DNA from: Bugula neritina
Lineage: Eukaryota; Bryozoa; Gymnolaemata; Cheilostomatida; Bugulidae
Direction of reading: 5' to 3'
DNA length: 64,000 nt
NCBI GenBank assembly: GCA_964035545.1
Contig: OZ037766.1
Coordinates: forward strand, 27,816,173-27,880,172
Shown here: positions 45,326 to 59,825 of the stretch, in pieces
Position numbering within the stretch: the first letter of the stretch is position 1
How the letters are laid out: the number at the start of each line of letters is the position of its first letter
Position numbers and translations under genes: made by a program
The notes under the pieces: generated by a model
What the model was told of the DNA's origin: nothing
Seen by the model: the letters and a program-made list of their open reading frames with translations, nothing else
Database searches by the model: none

Positions 45326-48300
45326 CCGGGAGTGAGTCTAAGCAATTGTAACAAATTAAGTTCTAATCAACCAGTAGTAAGTTTACTACCTTAGATAGGT
45401 CAGACGTGCAGACTAATAAATAAAGCCACATACAGACTAATTCGGCTTACAGTGTCAACATAAAGTTTAATAATACTTTTTAAAATAGATATTAATGAAT
45501 TTGCAACTATTTAACTTTATAATGTTTTAAAGCTATACCAAGTTTAATCAGCAAGAATCGAGTTAACCGGATCTATTGAAGTCATAATTTACTTCCGAGC
45601 TACTAGTCTGAGAAATAATGACAGTATGATTAGAATGTTTCTTGGTTTCTCATTTGCAAAGCATGAGCAGGTCAAATTACCTGATTGATTAGAAGTGTTG
45701 AGGTAAGGTCATCAAGTCTGTTACATAATTGAACTGTCTGGCTACAAGTGTTAAAAAGTAAATCCTGCCTAACCTTAATCTTCTATTGCATAATGTATAA
45801 TATATAGGATGCCCTCTACTGAAGGTAATGGTGATAAATGGATATAATTTATAAATAATCTATGCTATTAGTTGGCAAAAAATTCAGTCTCCTTTTTTTA
45901 AGCTCAACTTGAACTTTCTAGATTATAGAATACCAAAGCAGGTAAAAAATGTTATAATACATTGTTACCTGCGTTTTTAATTTGCTGTTTAGCTAGAAAT
46001 ATTGCTAATATGCTTTACAAGTTTAACAAAGTAACTTTGCAGATTTTGCAAAATATGTTGTTTATTCATTTATGCTTTTAATGTATAGCTCACCATTATT
46101 TTAAGTTCAAGTTGTAAAAAAACTGTTTGTGAAAATCTTTGACCTCAAAACAAATCTTGTAAGCATAGCTAATTCAGCTCACTGTAATCTTTCACTGAAT
46201 AGTGGTGGGTGTACAGAGCTTTTTATAAGTGTTTTATGTTTAAAACCGGTTTGATTAAAAATGTCAAAAATAATTATTCACAACTACTGAAACTTGCAAA
46301 AGAGTTTATAATAATTGAAAGGCAGCTGGTTATAACAGCACGTGCTGAATAAAAGAGAGGGTCAAGTTTGATTAGTAGTAATGATATTGATAATAAAGTG
46401 CTGCTATTATTAACTTTTAATATATTCACTAATTTTCTAGTATTAAGGAAGAACTAGTGTTTTTACATGCACATATAATTATGTGTGGGACTAAATAATT
46501 TACCAAGTTTGACAGCTAATTTACATAAACTTTGCTTAGTCAGAAGTAGAAGCTATTTTTGATGTTCCTTTGTAACTTCAAGCGTTTATTCAAGCAAAAT
46601 CTGCTAATTATAAAAACTAATCTTCAAGTTTAAAGAAAAATTCATTGTAAATAAACTTAAGACTTTAATGACCCAAGGCTTATCTTCCCTTCTTTTTCCT
46701 ATACCAAATTTCAAGCTGTCTTACCTCAAGTTCAAATAATTATGATTAGTTTTTTTAATGCAACAGCTAACCTATGTAAAGTTATATACCTGCTAAAAGT
46801 AATCATCCCTAAAGCAAAGATGTTAATTTTTGTGAGGCATAATTTTTTTGTGTTTTTAGTCGTTAGTTTAGTTTGAAATTATAATATGGTACATCCAAAA
46901 TTAAACTTATTTCTGAACAAAGTTGCATTTGTGTTTTAAGATGTTAAAAATGGCTATAAAGAGATTATTTGTTAAACACCTAACCGTTGTTTTTACTCTG
47001 TTTTTCATGACACATTATATTTCACAGAAATATCAAATCTATTTTCATACTAACAATTAACTATTTCATATACGACTTATTATATATATATAATATAATA
47101 TATAGAACATTCTAGTGAGCTTCACACCTGCATCTTGTTGGATTATACATCTTGTTGGGGCTACTGCAGTCAGATTAGTTGAACTAATAGCAACACAACT
47201 TTTAATTAAGGAGGAAAGCTTCCTTATAACCATGTTGAATCCTAAAACAAGTTTAAACTGCTGCATGGAAACTTCTCATTCTTTATAGTAACCTGTTTTG
47301 CACTCTAGAGGTGTGATTCTCTCAATTAGCAAGGACGTGATAGCCAGGCTTAGCTACTTTCATGTCACTTTGCTATCTCCAAAACGTTTTAGTATTATTA
47401 AACAATTACCTAGCTGGCAAATTGTGCAACTGGCAGTTTGGGCAACAAAACCTATACACACTCATAAATAATGAATATATAGGCAAAAAATACACTCACT
47501 TTCAATGTGAGCGCAACCAGAGAATTTCCTCAATTATGCATAATGTCACAAAAGATTTTTTGTCATTATATAAATTTATTTACTTCCAGTAATTTTTTCA
47601 AAAAAAAGTATTTTTTGGCAAACAAGGCAACAATTGTGCATGCTGTACATTGGTTTGAGACCTTTGGCAAAAAAGGTGTGTAGCCTCAGGGTTAAAGTAA
47701 TACAAGTTAAGTTTGGTGCAGTCAAGGGTTTTAGCTATTAATTACCATACTTCTTGGCTAGAATAGCTTATAGATAGGCTAAATTTAATTTGAATTTTTT
47801 TTCATCTCATTCTATCATTTTAATACTTTTGTGTAGTGTAAAAAAAAACAATAGGTATAATGCATTAAAGTATTACATTGTTTGTAGGAGGTGCCAGAAT
47901 ATGCTTTTATAAGCAATTATTCTATTTAGAGGAATGTGATTTTTTTAGCATGCTACATTTAAAAAAAAATATAATATCAAATACATTTTATAAATACACC
48001 AATAAGTTATTATATACTGTAATTCAAGTGCTAAAGTTTTCTGGTACATCCAACAGTTTTGTAGCTATATAGATAGTTTATTTGAAAAAAAATCTTTTTC
48101 TCCAAACAGTATTGGTTAAAAATTAATTTTAAAGTATTTTATATAAATTTGAACTCCAACATATGTAGTGTAGCAACATGTTTTTTAGTTGGGTTTACTG
48201 CACTTACAGGTACCCATCATCATAGTTATTCTCTTTCCTTCTTAAAGTTGACTGGTCACTATATTTAGCAGTCCTCTTTCAGGTTTCAATTTTATAATTC

Positions 48301-51300
48301 TTTTTCAAAACAGTCACACATTGTAGAAAATGATAAGTAGATTTTTAAAATAAAATAATTTTAAACAGTCAGGAAACCTTACCTTATGTGGTAGAGTCTA
48401 TTGAATCACATCAGATGGTGAGGAGATTGTTAGGATGAAATATTTCTAACTCGTTGACCTGAATCATACTTTTTTGCTTAATTTATAGCAATTTTTTGCA
48501 GTATAACTGAACAGGGATTTAAATTTGCTTTTGTCTGCTTCCATTTTAAATCATCAAAATAAAAAAAGTTTTGTAAAAGGCTTTGGCTTTTTTAAATTTC
48601 AAAATCTATTATACCTGTAAAAATTTCAATCAGCTGTCTAAGAATAGTATCTAGGCATAAATATATTACGTCAGTTAGTGCCACCATATCTAGAGTATTT
48701 CTGGTAATGTGGGTGACATACGTGGGAATTTGGAACAGGTGCTCTAAGGACACCCATGTTGATATGCCACACCCTGTAACTCAGTATGCTAGGCAGCATT
48801 ATGTAACATCAAGTGTCATCTTGGTGACTCATTCACTTTGCTCAACTGAACAATGATTAAAATATGGAAGACATAATTTAAATAATTTAAAACATCTAAA
48901 AACATATCACCTATATAGACAATGCTAAATGTGGTACAAATATAATTGTAAAAAGGTAAAGCTTTATTGGGCTTTTTTATTGCCAAATACTCAAATACTA
49001 ATTTGAACACTGTTATACAATCGGTGCAAATTAAGTGAAAATAATTTCAGTTTTTAGAATCTGAAGGAGAATGTTTCGCATTTATAGTTTTCGCATTCAT
49101 AGTTGCACTAGTTTGAACAAAGCTTACCAAATATATTTTTGTTGTGCTGCCACTAATGATGAGTACTTGTTGTTGAGAAACAAACTAATTAGGTAACAAA
49201 AATTCTGTGATTTTTCCAATTGATTGAGATTTAAAAATTGCAATATTTTTCAACACAAAACAAAACAGAAACACTTTAATTGTGTTTGTACTGAGTTATA
49301 AAATATTTTTGAAAATTCCTCCATACTTCGAAGTGGGACTAGGTTATTTTTCGAGAAATTTAGGTTTATAAATTAACTGGTATCCTTTGTGATTTAAGTA
49401 ACCAAACTCTTAGATATTGCCTATTTACTGTAGTGCATATCCAATACAACCTTTCTATCAGCGGCCCTCTTTTGAAGTCTCAAACCGGTATGGCGTGAAG
49501 CAGCTAACCTGGTAACATTCTGCTTATTCAAACTCTTGCATTTGCCAAGAACACAAGGCTGAAAAGGCCTAAACCTACAACCACTTTGCCAAAGTATTCT
49601 TATATTTAGAGATTAATGCAAACACTGCCCTGGGCACCTCAAAACCTTTCTCTTTGTTTAGAAATAGAGTCTTGAGGGCATGTCAGTTGTGGTTTACACT
49701 TTTTGTTTACCACCGTGGTAACAATGCATACAAATTTGAGTCAAGCAGTAAACTGCTATTTGCAAGCTAATTATTTAAGCATTCAATGTCAAACAAAAGT
49801 CACCATATTTGCACACAGGAAATGTTGCTACTAAAAGTGATAATATTTGCTATAAATGTTGGAAATAAATTTCTAGCTAACTTTGTAAAATTGAATTGGT
49901 AAAATTAATACAGAAACGCACAATATGTTTGCATGGTAACAAAAGCATCAAACAAAACTTGAGCAAATACTGCTCGATAAATAAATACAATACTTTCATA
50001 TTGAAAACTGCAGCAAAATGCACAGCGAGCTTCCTTTCAAACTGATTAAAATATCATAAATCAGTCTTATGTACTTAAACCTCTATTGGGCTGTTTGACA
50101 CGTTGAAGATATTTTTTATGATCATTAGAAAACTTGAAGTCTACTGATCCTAACAATCATATATGTTTTGATTTCTGCAAAAAGGCAAACTTTATTGTGT
50201 CGAGAGATACTGTATGCTATACTCCTTAGAAATATATATTTTATTAGCAAGAATATATTGTAATGAGCAAAAAGATTAATTTTTTTGAGTGGAAAGAAAT
50301 ATTAATTTGTGTTAAAATATATGATATTATTTTATCGCGTATAGAAAAATACATGATTAAGAAAGTGTAATTAATGTAAAATTATTTCACTGCTCAAATT
50401 AATAGATTTACAGACACAATTGTTTTTAATTACCCTTATAGATTTGTCTCCCACTCATTAAAAGTCCAGCTTTCTATAGACATACAAAGTTAAAAATAGT
50501 AGAAGGCTTGTAGGATTTGAATACTTGAATTTTGTATATGGGTATCTTTTGCAAAACTATTCACACCGCCCATGATATTTACTGCTATAACATCAGGTTT
50601 CACAGTGACTCACTTTTTTACTAATTATTTACTTTTGTTGAGGTATATGTAAATGTAGATGGGCAATACTAAATGCATCAACGCTGCTTGGCCGATTGCC
50701 TACATGAGAAAAGCCTGTTATTATAAAAGGTTTGATCATCGAAAGTGGAGATATTTATTGCAACTTTTTATAACTACTAACTTACAATTTAAACAGCCAG
50801 TTGCACAATAATTAGGAGACTACCACAGCCTTTGTGATACTTACACCTAGACATGTTTGTATTTGGTAGGCTTATACAGCTAGTGAACCTAAATGTCTAT
50901 AATAAGTAGATTTATAACATATATTTAAAGCTGACCATTAATAACTTCTTAAGAGATCAACATTTTTCAGACAAACTTCAAAAATAACCACTATTTCACT
51001 TGCTTAGTCACCACTAATACTATGCACAAAAAGTGAAAGTATAAATTGATATTTTTTGCTAGATTCTGTGGGTAAGAAATATGGTATTGTAGACCGCAAA
51101 CATCAGGATGCTAAAATGTCAACTAATTCCTTCAGGTGGTTTTGCAGAGATGATGACTAGCTGAGTTGTAATAAGTAAAGTTGGCAGGTAGTAAATTATA
51201 GAGCAAAGGCTATTTTTAAGCATACATTTTGGTCAGCTAAAAAAGTGATAATTAAGACCACCTGGTGAGAAAATCTTGTAGAGAGTTGATGTTAAATAAA

Positions 51301-51764
51301 AGGACATAAATGATATGGTTACCAAATCTAGCTCCATTGAGTCATCATATAGCTGCTTTCTTTAATAAAGCAGGCTTAGTAAAAGTTTGTTGGAGAAACA
51401 TATTTTTGTTGCTTTTTACTAACATGTGTAAGTTTTTGAAATAATATTTACAATAATATAAAGGGAAATGCACAAAGTTTAGATTTTGCAAGGCTTTTAA
51501 AATTAGAGATTTATTTCATCATTAAAATAATATAACTGCATGCTATTCTTCTTTTATGCACAGTACAAAAGCACAAAATCAACAATAACCAGTCAGTAAT
51601 TAACTTATTTATTCTTTAATAAATTGTCATTAAGGCAATAAATAAAGAATACAATAAAAATCATTGAATAAAGCTTCGGCTCTAAAAAGTTGCTCTTGTT
51701 GCTTATCAATACTTAAACATAGTGATTTTTATAAAAGACAGAATATATAATTTAATTTGATAAT
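45326..51764. other. Gene-free interval with weak tRNA-like fragment
   Basis: No supportable exons. Read on the minus strand, 48690-48790 contains an A-box-like 'agcatactgagttacagg' and a B-box-like 'ctgttccaaattccc', possibly another old SINE head. A GC-richer block at 49460-49580 (gcggccctcttttgaagtct) is unidentified. Confidence 0.35.
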
Positions 51765-51945
51765 GTGCTCTACTATCTAAAGTCAGTGGTTCAATCCCCA
51801 GTACAAGCGATTGGTGATGTTGAGATGGCATTCATGCAGTTAAAACTGCTCCTTTGGCGCAATAGAGAGAAAGCCCTTTACCCCCTTAAGACAAAACTTT
51901 TTCCACCAGGGTATCTCACAGGAATGGCGACTATAAACCCGCATG
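51765..51945 (+). mobile_element. SINE copy 5, 5'-truncated
   Basis: Plus-oriented copy starting just before box B (agtggttcaatccccagta), then the body and tail 'tcacaggaatggcgactata'. A 71-aa open frame through it is SINE sequence and not a gene. Confidence 0.78.
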
Positions 51946-52866
51946 AATGCTTTTATTCATTATTTAGGGTAAACTTATAATAAAGAAATTATTCAGATTT
52001 CCTTTTCACACTATTAATTATATTCATATTACTAACACAGTGTGAATTGACCCAAGTGACATAATTTATTCTAAAATTATACAAATACACTGAAATTCAA
52101 ACTCAAATTTGGTCGCCTCCTATTATTTATCACCTTTTCCAAATGAAATTACAAAAAACCAATTGAATTTTTTCCAAGTATAATGATTTATTAAAAAATT
52201 AATTATATATAAAAGCCTGCAGATAATGGCTGTTTTTAGGGTGTCTCCATTTCATGAAGTACAGCTTTACATTCCTATATATATTTAAGTCTTAGAACCT
52301 AATTTGTTTAACTGATATTGAGGGTGGGCACTGGGAGTCATTGTAAATTCATATACATAATGTCAAATTGCAGCTAATGCCATGATGACATACACCCCTG
52401 TATTACATATTCTAAAATTGACAAATGGGATAAATTTTGATAGATAATTTGCATCGACAATTATAAACATTGGGCTTTGGAGATGCAGATGTCACATGAC
52501 AAAGTTACGCAGCAACAAACCATTCATTCTATAATTCAGTGTAGAGCTGAAGCAAAGAAAGATTATAACGAGAAATTCAACAGCACCGAATATTTTCTAA
52601 ACAACATGACTTCTTAGCTGTATTGCATATAGCAGCAGTTAGAATGTTAGTACAGTATCTACATCAGACTCTATATTTTATAAAAAGCTAAATATTAACT
52701 TCATAAAGTCTAAGAATTTCAAGCACTATAATCAGAACTGTGCTTACATCTTGATTAAACCTGTTGGCTCTAAACTGTTCAAATGCTTTAATGGTTAATC
52801 ACTTTCATAGGCATTTTATAAATGTTGCACCTTTAAAGAAAAAAACATTTTAGTTTATTAAGCAAT

Positions 52867-53083
52867 AAAAATACTCTCCCAAGTTTAGAGTCGCTATCCC
52901 TGTGAGAAACCTCTAATGAAAAGGGTGTTTGTTAGAATGAGCTAAGGACTTATTAAGATGAGACATTTGAGCAATTATGACTGGATGTTCTTCCTAACAT
53001 CACCAATGGCCTTTGTCGGGGTTTGAATCCATGACTTCGAGTTCACAATGCAAACGCTCTAACAGCTAGATCACGGCTGCTCC
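52867..53083 (-). mobile_element. SINE copy 6, full length with perfect 19-bp TSD
   Basis: The best-preserved member. The direct repeat TTTTAGTTTATTAAGCAAT at 52848-52866 and 53084-53102 is identical and bounds a 217-bp element. Read on the minus strand it starts ggagcagccgtgatctagct, has box B at ggattcaaacccc, then the family body and tail 'ctcacagggatagcgactct'. Long identical target duplications are the hallmark of L1/LINE-type target-primed insertion. Identical flanks suggest a relatively young insertion. Confidence 0.9.
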
Positions 53084-54253
53084 TTTTAGTTTATTAAGCA
53101 ATGCTTTTGGTCAAATACACCTATATAAAAGCTTTGGATATACTGGAATTTATTCTGTTATGGAGTTGTCTCCCTATCCTATTGGTCTTGTTCTATGAAT
53201 AGCCTGGCGGCCTTAACATATTCTAGTCAAATATAATTTCAATTGAATACTCATGTCTTGCACCAATACCTTTATTTGTTGCTTTTCAATTCTGACTTTT
53301 ATTACAAAAGTTTAAAAAGCTATTGGTTTGTTTTCATATAACACGTATGACTGCAACAGTGCATTATGGGATAAATCTATTACCATTACTGATTTGCAGA
53401 ACTTTGATCCACTCAATTCATTACATTTTCTAGCTAAAATTGAACCATAATAATTATGTTGCCTTATATTTAAGTTAAAATAATAATTATGTATTCTATA
53501 TGTTTTAATTATATAGGTAATGCTGATATCATATTATAGCTTTCTGAATTGGAGCTCAAATTAAACTATGTAAAAACAAACAGCCGAGTCAAATACAGAA
53601 ATAATTTTTTGACAAGGTTTCTAATACCTAACTAAGCAACATTTAATTTAACATTAATGCTAATTTGGATACTTGTTTTTTGTTTTTATTATAATGCATA
53701 CATTTATATTAAAACACACTTTTGGTGCTATCACAATGTTTGTGATAAGATATTTGGAGTTAATATCTCTTTTTAACAACTTTTTTGTTTGTTTTCAGGA
53801 ATTATATACATCCAGGTTTTTACTTATTTAACAAAATAAAGTGTTATTTAAGATATGATAATAAGCTGTCAACTAAAAAATTGTGCTGAATAACATTCAA
53901 TGCACAGCAGCTGTTTTGAGATTTGTCACCTCTTCAGCACAAAACGGAATAGCATGACCTACACCTTCACCATAAAAGAAAGTCATGTTTTAATTTGGGC
54001 ATATTTTAAAACTGTGCAAGCTCATGCTGGAAAACCAAGCAAGTCTAGAAGCTTATAGGAAGAATATATATTGTTTAAAGGTTTCATTAAAACTAGTTTA
54101 AATGTGAAAAAGCACAATGATCAACTGACTAATTCTATAGCCATTTTCAAATGCCACAGTCACATGACATTAAAGTGGCTGCCTCATTATCTAAAACTAC
54201 AATATAAACTTTTGTAGCAAAAATAGCACAAAGACAAAATTGTTGTACAAGAA

Positions 54254-54445
54254 GAAGCAACTGTGGCCGGTCTACTGGTTATATATAGGGTTCTAGCCTA
54301 GCTATCTAGTATGACTCATTTATGCTTAAAATCATAACTTCAAATCCTTACAGTGTCCTTCCTGATGTCAACAAGAGTATTTAATTATATTATTTACTCC
54401 TGTGCCAAATTATTTTGTCGACATGAAAAACATGACAACTCCTAA
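54254..54445 (+). mobile_element. SINE copy 7, strongly degenerate
   Basis: Plus-oriented remnant: 'agcaactgtggccggtctac' resembles the family head, 'acttcaaatccttacagtgt' the box-B region, and 'cctgatgtcaacaagagtat' plus 'ttactcctgtgccaaatt' the body. The tail is poorly preserved. Confidence 0.5.
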
Positions 54446-55480
54446 TTGCCAATCTAATCTAACTTATGAATTTCTACTGCATGGTACTTGAAAGAAATGG
54501 TAACCTGTTACTCATGATGTGAGCTTTTGCAACATGCATGCTGTTTATAACTATGACTATAATAACTATAGGATATGCATGGAATTGATGTACCCTAAGC
54601 GATTAATTCATCAAAAACAGCAAAAGTTAGAAATTGATTAAGATAATTATGTTTAGACTAATTTGTGTCAAGTAATATTTTAATGTGACTATTACACACT
54701 AAAACTACCTAAACCCTTATTGTTGGTTATCAAATTAGAACAAATCTAACTTCAACACAGAAGCAGCAATTCGATAGAATAACGAGGCTTGGTCAGTATT
54801 TTCAAAAATATAACTTTTGAGTTTCTGTTCTTCTACTCAGAGAGTTGTTTACTCTTGTGACAGATTTCTTTCAATAATGTTTATATATAGTATATATGCT
54901 TCATTTTCTTAAGATGGTTATTGAATAATTTAGACTTTTTGATGCATTGTTAGTTATTTGTATAATAGGTGTATATGTGCTTCTAATTCATATTACTTCC
55001 TAATTTGCTAAATAAGTTTGAAACATGAATATTTCACCAATTGCAAGATTTCACAAAGCAAAATGTTTGCTGCTTACGAAAATCTGCTCTAAACAACTTT
55101 ATTTTATTGTGTTTTTAAAATCACAATAAACGCTGTGAATGAGCAATAAACACTTTTTTGTAGGCATGCCAAAAGAAAGCTTTTTTTTTAAAGATAAATG
55201 GTTATTGAATAATATTTATGTGTTACAACAGTGTTAAATCAAAAAGAAATTAGCATGATAATTATAAATGGTTGAAAATTAAACAGAAAAGTAATGGTGT
55301 TTGATTTGTCCAAAAAATTATAACATATAGAAGTAGACCAACTTATAGTCTTGATAAGGCTGTACAATGCAAACTATGATATAGAATAGTTGTAAGAATT
55401 TTTCCTATTGAGAGCGAGCATTCTACTTATAATTAGCCTATTGACCTCTCCTTAGTCAGCTGTTTAGTTTATCTATTTGG

Positions 55481-58046
55481 TTATCCGGAGAGAGCGCTCA
55501 ACAGTCTGTAGATATCCTCATATTCTCTGATTAAACTAAGATGATTCTCTAGGTCTATCAGAGCTAAAACATAACATCATAATAATTTTAATATCAAAAA
55601 AATTCCAAATTGTACGAAAGCAGATAAAATCAATTTTTAAATTAGTTTATATATTGACCTAATATAAAAACAGGATAGATTCATTTTTTGACATGTCCAA
55701 TGTTGTTTTAGTAGCAAGTTAAGTTTTTCAAAATTGGAAATAAAGCAATTTCATTGTACTAAAATTTTAAACATCTCAAATATTCTTTTTATATTTTATT
55801 TCAATAGTTAACTAGAGCTTTTAGAATTTTTATAACTATCTTGCATTGCCATTTACAAATAAACATATTTTAATATGGCACTAATTGCTTGAAGAATACA
55901 GTTCTATCACCACAAACATAATTATCTCATAAAATACATATTTTTAAAATCACAGTTTGCAGCTTAATATGAAGTAACATGAAATTTTTTTGACATTTCA
56001 AATTTACTTTGTAACTAAAATTCTGTAAGTATAAACAGCGATAGATAGACCTATTAAAGAAATCCAAATTCTTTTAGTTTTTATAGAGATTTTTCTAAAA
56101 GTTTTATTATTATCATATACATAATATACACCAATACAAAGTACTTTAATATATATAGTTGCTATTTTATATTTAAATTAGTTAGTTTGGTAACTATAAA
56201 CATACTTAGACATTGATTAAAGGGAGCGAAGTACACGTATCCGTTGCAGCAGACGACATTAGCATCCGGGCACTCTGGGTCTACTTGAATATAGTTATAG
56301 TCTACATAATATTCGGTTGTAGTTCTGAAACATATGAGATAGTTCAATATTTACACATGTGGTGAAAATAGACACAATTTTTTCGTAATAACCTGAAACT
56401 TATAAAGTTCATAGTCTCAAGCTAAATGGCTTTGTGCTTGACTCATGCGTTGTAATTGGGAAAACTATTTTTTCAGAGTCAGTTTTGGTTACATATTTCG
56501 CTGAATAATTGAAACATGAGGAAAGCACAAAAGATTGACAGGTGTGCAAGTAATAAAGAAAGTTATCCAAAGAGAAATTTTATGAAAACTGGTTATTATA
56601 ATGGGAAGTTATCTACTCTTGACATTTAGACATGGTAAGACAATTACTAGTATGTGGGCCTTTATTAGTAATTATAGGAAAGAAATCTATATTGTAATTA
56701 GAGATTGAATTTTATCAACACATGACAATATTAACTTTGTTATTTAGAATTATACATATTCACCAATACATTACAAATATGATACAGCATTGCGCATGAT
56801 AAAATGATGCAATAAATAGACCAAATTTTACATATAGGAGTTGTCTTACATGACAGTGGGATATCTGGAATAACATCTGCTCATTCCATATAGTCTACAT
56901 CTGTAAGAGTGTCCCGCGTAAACAGTCCTAGTTACAGTCCTGGCCCGAACCTATGAAGAGGTTACAGCAAAACATAATTTAGTAGCTTTACAATACTGAG
57001 TCACAACCAGAATGCATAGGAATGTACTGGTTATATTATGTCATCTTATATTGTAATATGATATAATTTCTACTATCTGCATGCAGCTGCTATACTAAAC
57101 ATTATGCTACAAAGCCGGTTGCCAAACATAGTTTCATAATTGTCATGTCAACGTACACCCAAATATAGAAACATAAATATTTCCTAAATCATTCAGTGGT
57201 TTAAAAAAGACTCACTCAGTGCTATAAAACATATCAATACAATTTGCAAAAATTTGCAGATGGAATGTTATTTAAAAATTAAAGTTGATATTTTATTATT
57301 GCGTAGACAGCTTCAAATTATTCTAAACTAAAGAGTATATCAACTCACCACTTCATGTCTACGTGTTGTACCAACAGTGAGCGTCTTGTTACAGCAAAAC
57401 TGAGAGTTGTCTCGCAAGGAAATAGATCTTTTAGATATTCCATTGCCTTTCAGCATGTCCTAAAATAATGGATTGTACAAGTCTCATGATACACACAGCC
57501 ACTCAATGTTTTTGTCACTGTATAAATGACTATTTGCTATTTTTCATTCACAGCTGGTTTTTTCATGAGCAACATACATGGCATTATAAAATTATTAGTT
57601 AGCTAACCAACACTTACGCCATCGTAATCTAAAATAGATAATAATATGTTGATTATTTGTTTTTCTAATACGTCTTAGAACATATATATGTGTTTTCAAT
57701 TAACGGAATGTTATCCGTTAAATGAGGACAGAAGTAAAAATAAACCATCATAAAAGCTTATAAAGTTTTATGCTGTAGCTAGATATAGCTATTATCATAA
57801 AGTATAATATATAACAAAACATAATCAAGTTACCAGTGCTTGAACACATTCGTCAATCATGCTTTGCTTTTCATCAGCAGAAAGCAGTGACAAGGCATTT
57901 CTAGTTTCCCAACTCAGCGAAGTTCCATTATCTCCAGGCACAGCTATGCTGTCATTATAGTCTTGTGTGTGGGAAGAGTTCAGCTGTGGTAGACTTTTGA
58001 CACCCACAACAAGTACTACTAAGGTAATGGCAGCTATGATCTTCAT
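55481..58046 (-). CDS. Secreted EMI-like cysteine protein, paralogue 1
   Basis: Five coding exons: 58046-57834, 57459-57349, 56950-56850, 56324-56206, 55563-55481 (TAA). All are phase-matched and give 208 aa. A signal peptide (MKIIAAITLVVLVVGVKSLP) is followed by an acidic propeptide with helical ETRNALSLLSADEKQSMIDE and then GNGISKRS, a dibasic KR furin-type site. The mature region has FCC, YRC, SRC, PEC, VVCCNGY and NQC cysteines, with VTRTVY between them. The spacing, Arg/Thr/Tyr richness and the final CC-x-G-aromatic motif resemble the EMI domain of extracellular matrix proteins. It ends in a short charged helix (ENHLSLIREYEDIYRLL). The assignment to EMI is by eye. The gene sits in a tandem duplication with 61005-63167; all five exon phases match. 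Probable function is extracellular (matrix or peptide-like), not determined. Confidence 0.82.
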
Positions 58047-58421
58047 GTTTATATAATGTGAGCACAGCAAATATAAAGGGAAAATGCTCTTTGCTCCTAT
58101 AAGAAAATTCAATGCAAAATTGGTTAAAACTAAACCAGGTGAAACTAAAGGAAAATCTAAATTAGTTTAATATATCACGCAAAATTTGAAATTGCAGCAT
58201 AAGGGTTGCATGCACTGAGGTGTAGAAATTAATTATAATGACACAAAAATATTTATCAATAAAATAACTTTCTAAGTATTATAAGAATGCTGAACAATAA
58301 AAATATACTAGCTAATTTAGTTAAAATTCAAACATGTAGTGGTATAATATATACTCACGAGACACCAGTTGGCACTGTGGACAAAGAGTGAAGAATTACA
58401 AAGAAAACTTCTAGTTATATA
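58047..58421 (-). promoter_or_regulatory. 5' UTR, non-coding exon and TATA box of paralogue 1
   Basis: A TATATAAC box lies at 58414-58421 (minus). A short non-coding exon ending at 58359 (donor gtgagt) and a 5' UTR exon beginning at 58096 (acceptor tatag) precede the ATG at 58046. The same layout recurs upstream of paralogue 2, which supports the reading. Confidence 0.55.
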
Positions 58422-59569
58422 CACATTTTCTGATGATTTCATGCTTGCTACCATAGTTAAACTCTAGTTGGTGAAAACAAACGGAAATATGATGTGACCT
58501 AGCAGATCAGGAACCAGGAAAAAGAAGCAGACCACGCTTTATCTCTTAGCCAGCTATAAGGCCTAATTATTCTAATTTGTTTGTCAAGAAGAATAACAGC
58601 TGGAATACATCCAACTTTCTGAAAATGAAAAGTTATACAAAGAGTCAAATCAACACGTTGATTGGTGAATTTAGTGCTGTTTTATTACTTGAGTAGGTCA
58701 CATTCGTGGTGAAGTTTTGGATGCAAAGTTGTGTTTATGATATTCATGAAATCATTTCGGTTATTACTTTTTCATTTGTTTTTATAAAAAAACATGTATC
58801 AGCAGTATTGAGAATATGTTGCCACACAAATAATGTAGTTTATAATCAACAACTGAGCTTGGACTGAAAACAACTACTGTGAATATTATTGAGAGTCATC
58901 ATTATTAACTTCAAGTCAGATGCAATCTGTGGAGTAAAATAAATTCATTACATAATTTGAATATTCACAGTCTTCATTTTAGTTTTAGTTTCAAGCAACA
59001 TTTATGATATCCAAAAGAATTATAAAGTATATGTAATATACAATATATAGTATTGAAAAGGGTTCGGTCATATGATATTATATACTATATTGTGACGCAG
59101 TCATAAGTGTAGTTTGCATGTATAGGAGTCATTGCAATGAAAAAGTTACCTTGAAAAGCTAAAAACCTGAGAATAAAAAATCCATTAGCATAATAATTTA
59201 TAATTTTAATACTGAACACTAAGTAATAACCAAATATAGCCTTTTAAATAAAAATGTGAGATTATACCAGAAACTTCATATACATGTATAATATTTTTAC
59301 TAAAATGATTTCATGCTGTCAGCTGTATGATATCTACAACTTAAAAAATGTTATGCTATAAGAAGTTGCAAGACTAAGAAGACATGAATGCTAGCTTGTC
59401 ATATTTTGCTCTAACAATGTACATATATATCATCTTTTAGTTTTTTAACTTTGTGACCTTATATAAGTTGAACAAAGCAGTTTGCATTAAATAGTAGAAG
59501 AGGTAAAGGGTAAAGGCCACGATGGGCTTAAAAGTTAGCAGCTTTTTGCCATATACACGAACACATATA

Positions 59570-59825
59570 TGTATGTGTGTGTGTGTGCGTGTGTGCGTGT
59601 GTGCGAGTGTGCGAGTGTGCGAGTGTGCGAGTGTGTGAGTGTGTGAGTGTGTGAGTGTGTGAGTGTGTGAGTGTGTGAGTGTGTGCGTGTGTGCGTGTGT
59701 GCGTGTGTGCGTGTGTGCGAGTGTGCGAGTGTGCGAGTGTGCGAGTGTGTGAGTGTGTGAGTGTGTGAGTGTGTGAGTGTGTGAGTGTGTGAGTGTGTGT
59801 GTGTGTGTGCGTGTGTGTGCGCACG
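59570..59825. repeat. GT-based minisatellite with higher-order structure
   Basis: 8-bp units of three kinds, gtgtgcgt, gcgagtgt and gtgtgagt, come in runs: about four of the second type, six of the third, four of the first, then again four and six. A ~112-114-bp higher-order unit is therefore duplicated. It lies between the two EMI-like paralogues. Thr-His-rich open frames on the minus strand are artefacts. Confidence 0.92.

Larger units (their letters stand above)
54485..58830. repeat. Segmental duplication, copy A (contains paralogue 1)
   Basis: Non-coding flanks on both sides of paralogue 1 match those of paralogue 2 in order. Downstream, 'gtgagcttttgcaa' (about 54520 and 60045), 'gaggcttngtcag' and 'cttgtgatagaattct'-like stretches are shared. 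Upstream, 'ctttatctnt...aggcctaattan' and 'gatattcatgaaatc'-like stretches are shared. Edges are estimates. Confidence 0.75.

Noticed and set aside
51765-51980. 71-aa plus-strand open frame
   Set aside because: Lies within SINE copy 5.
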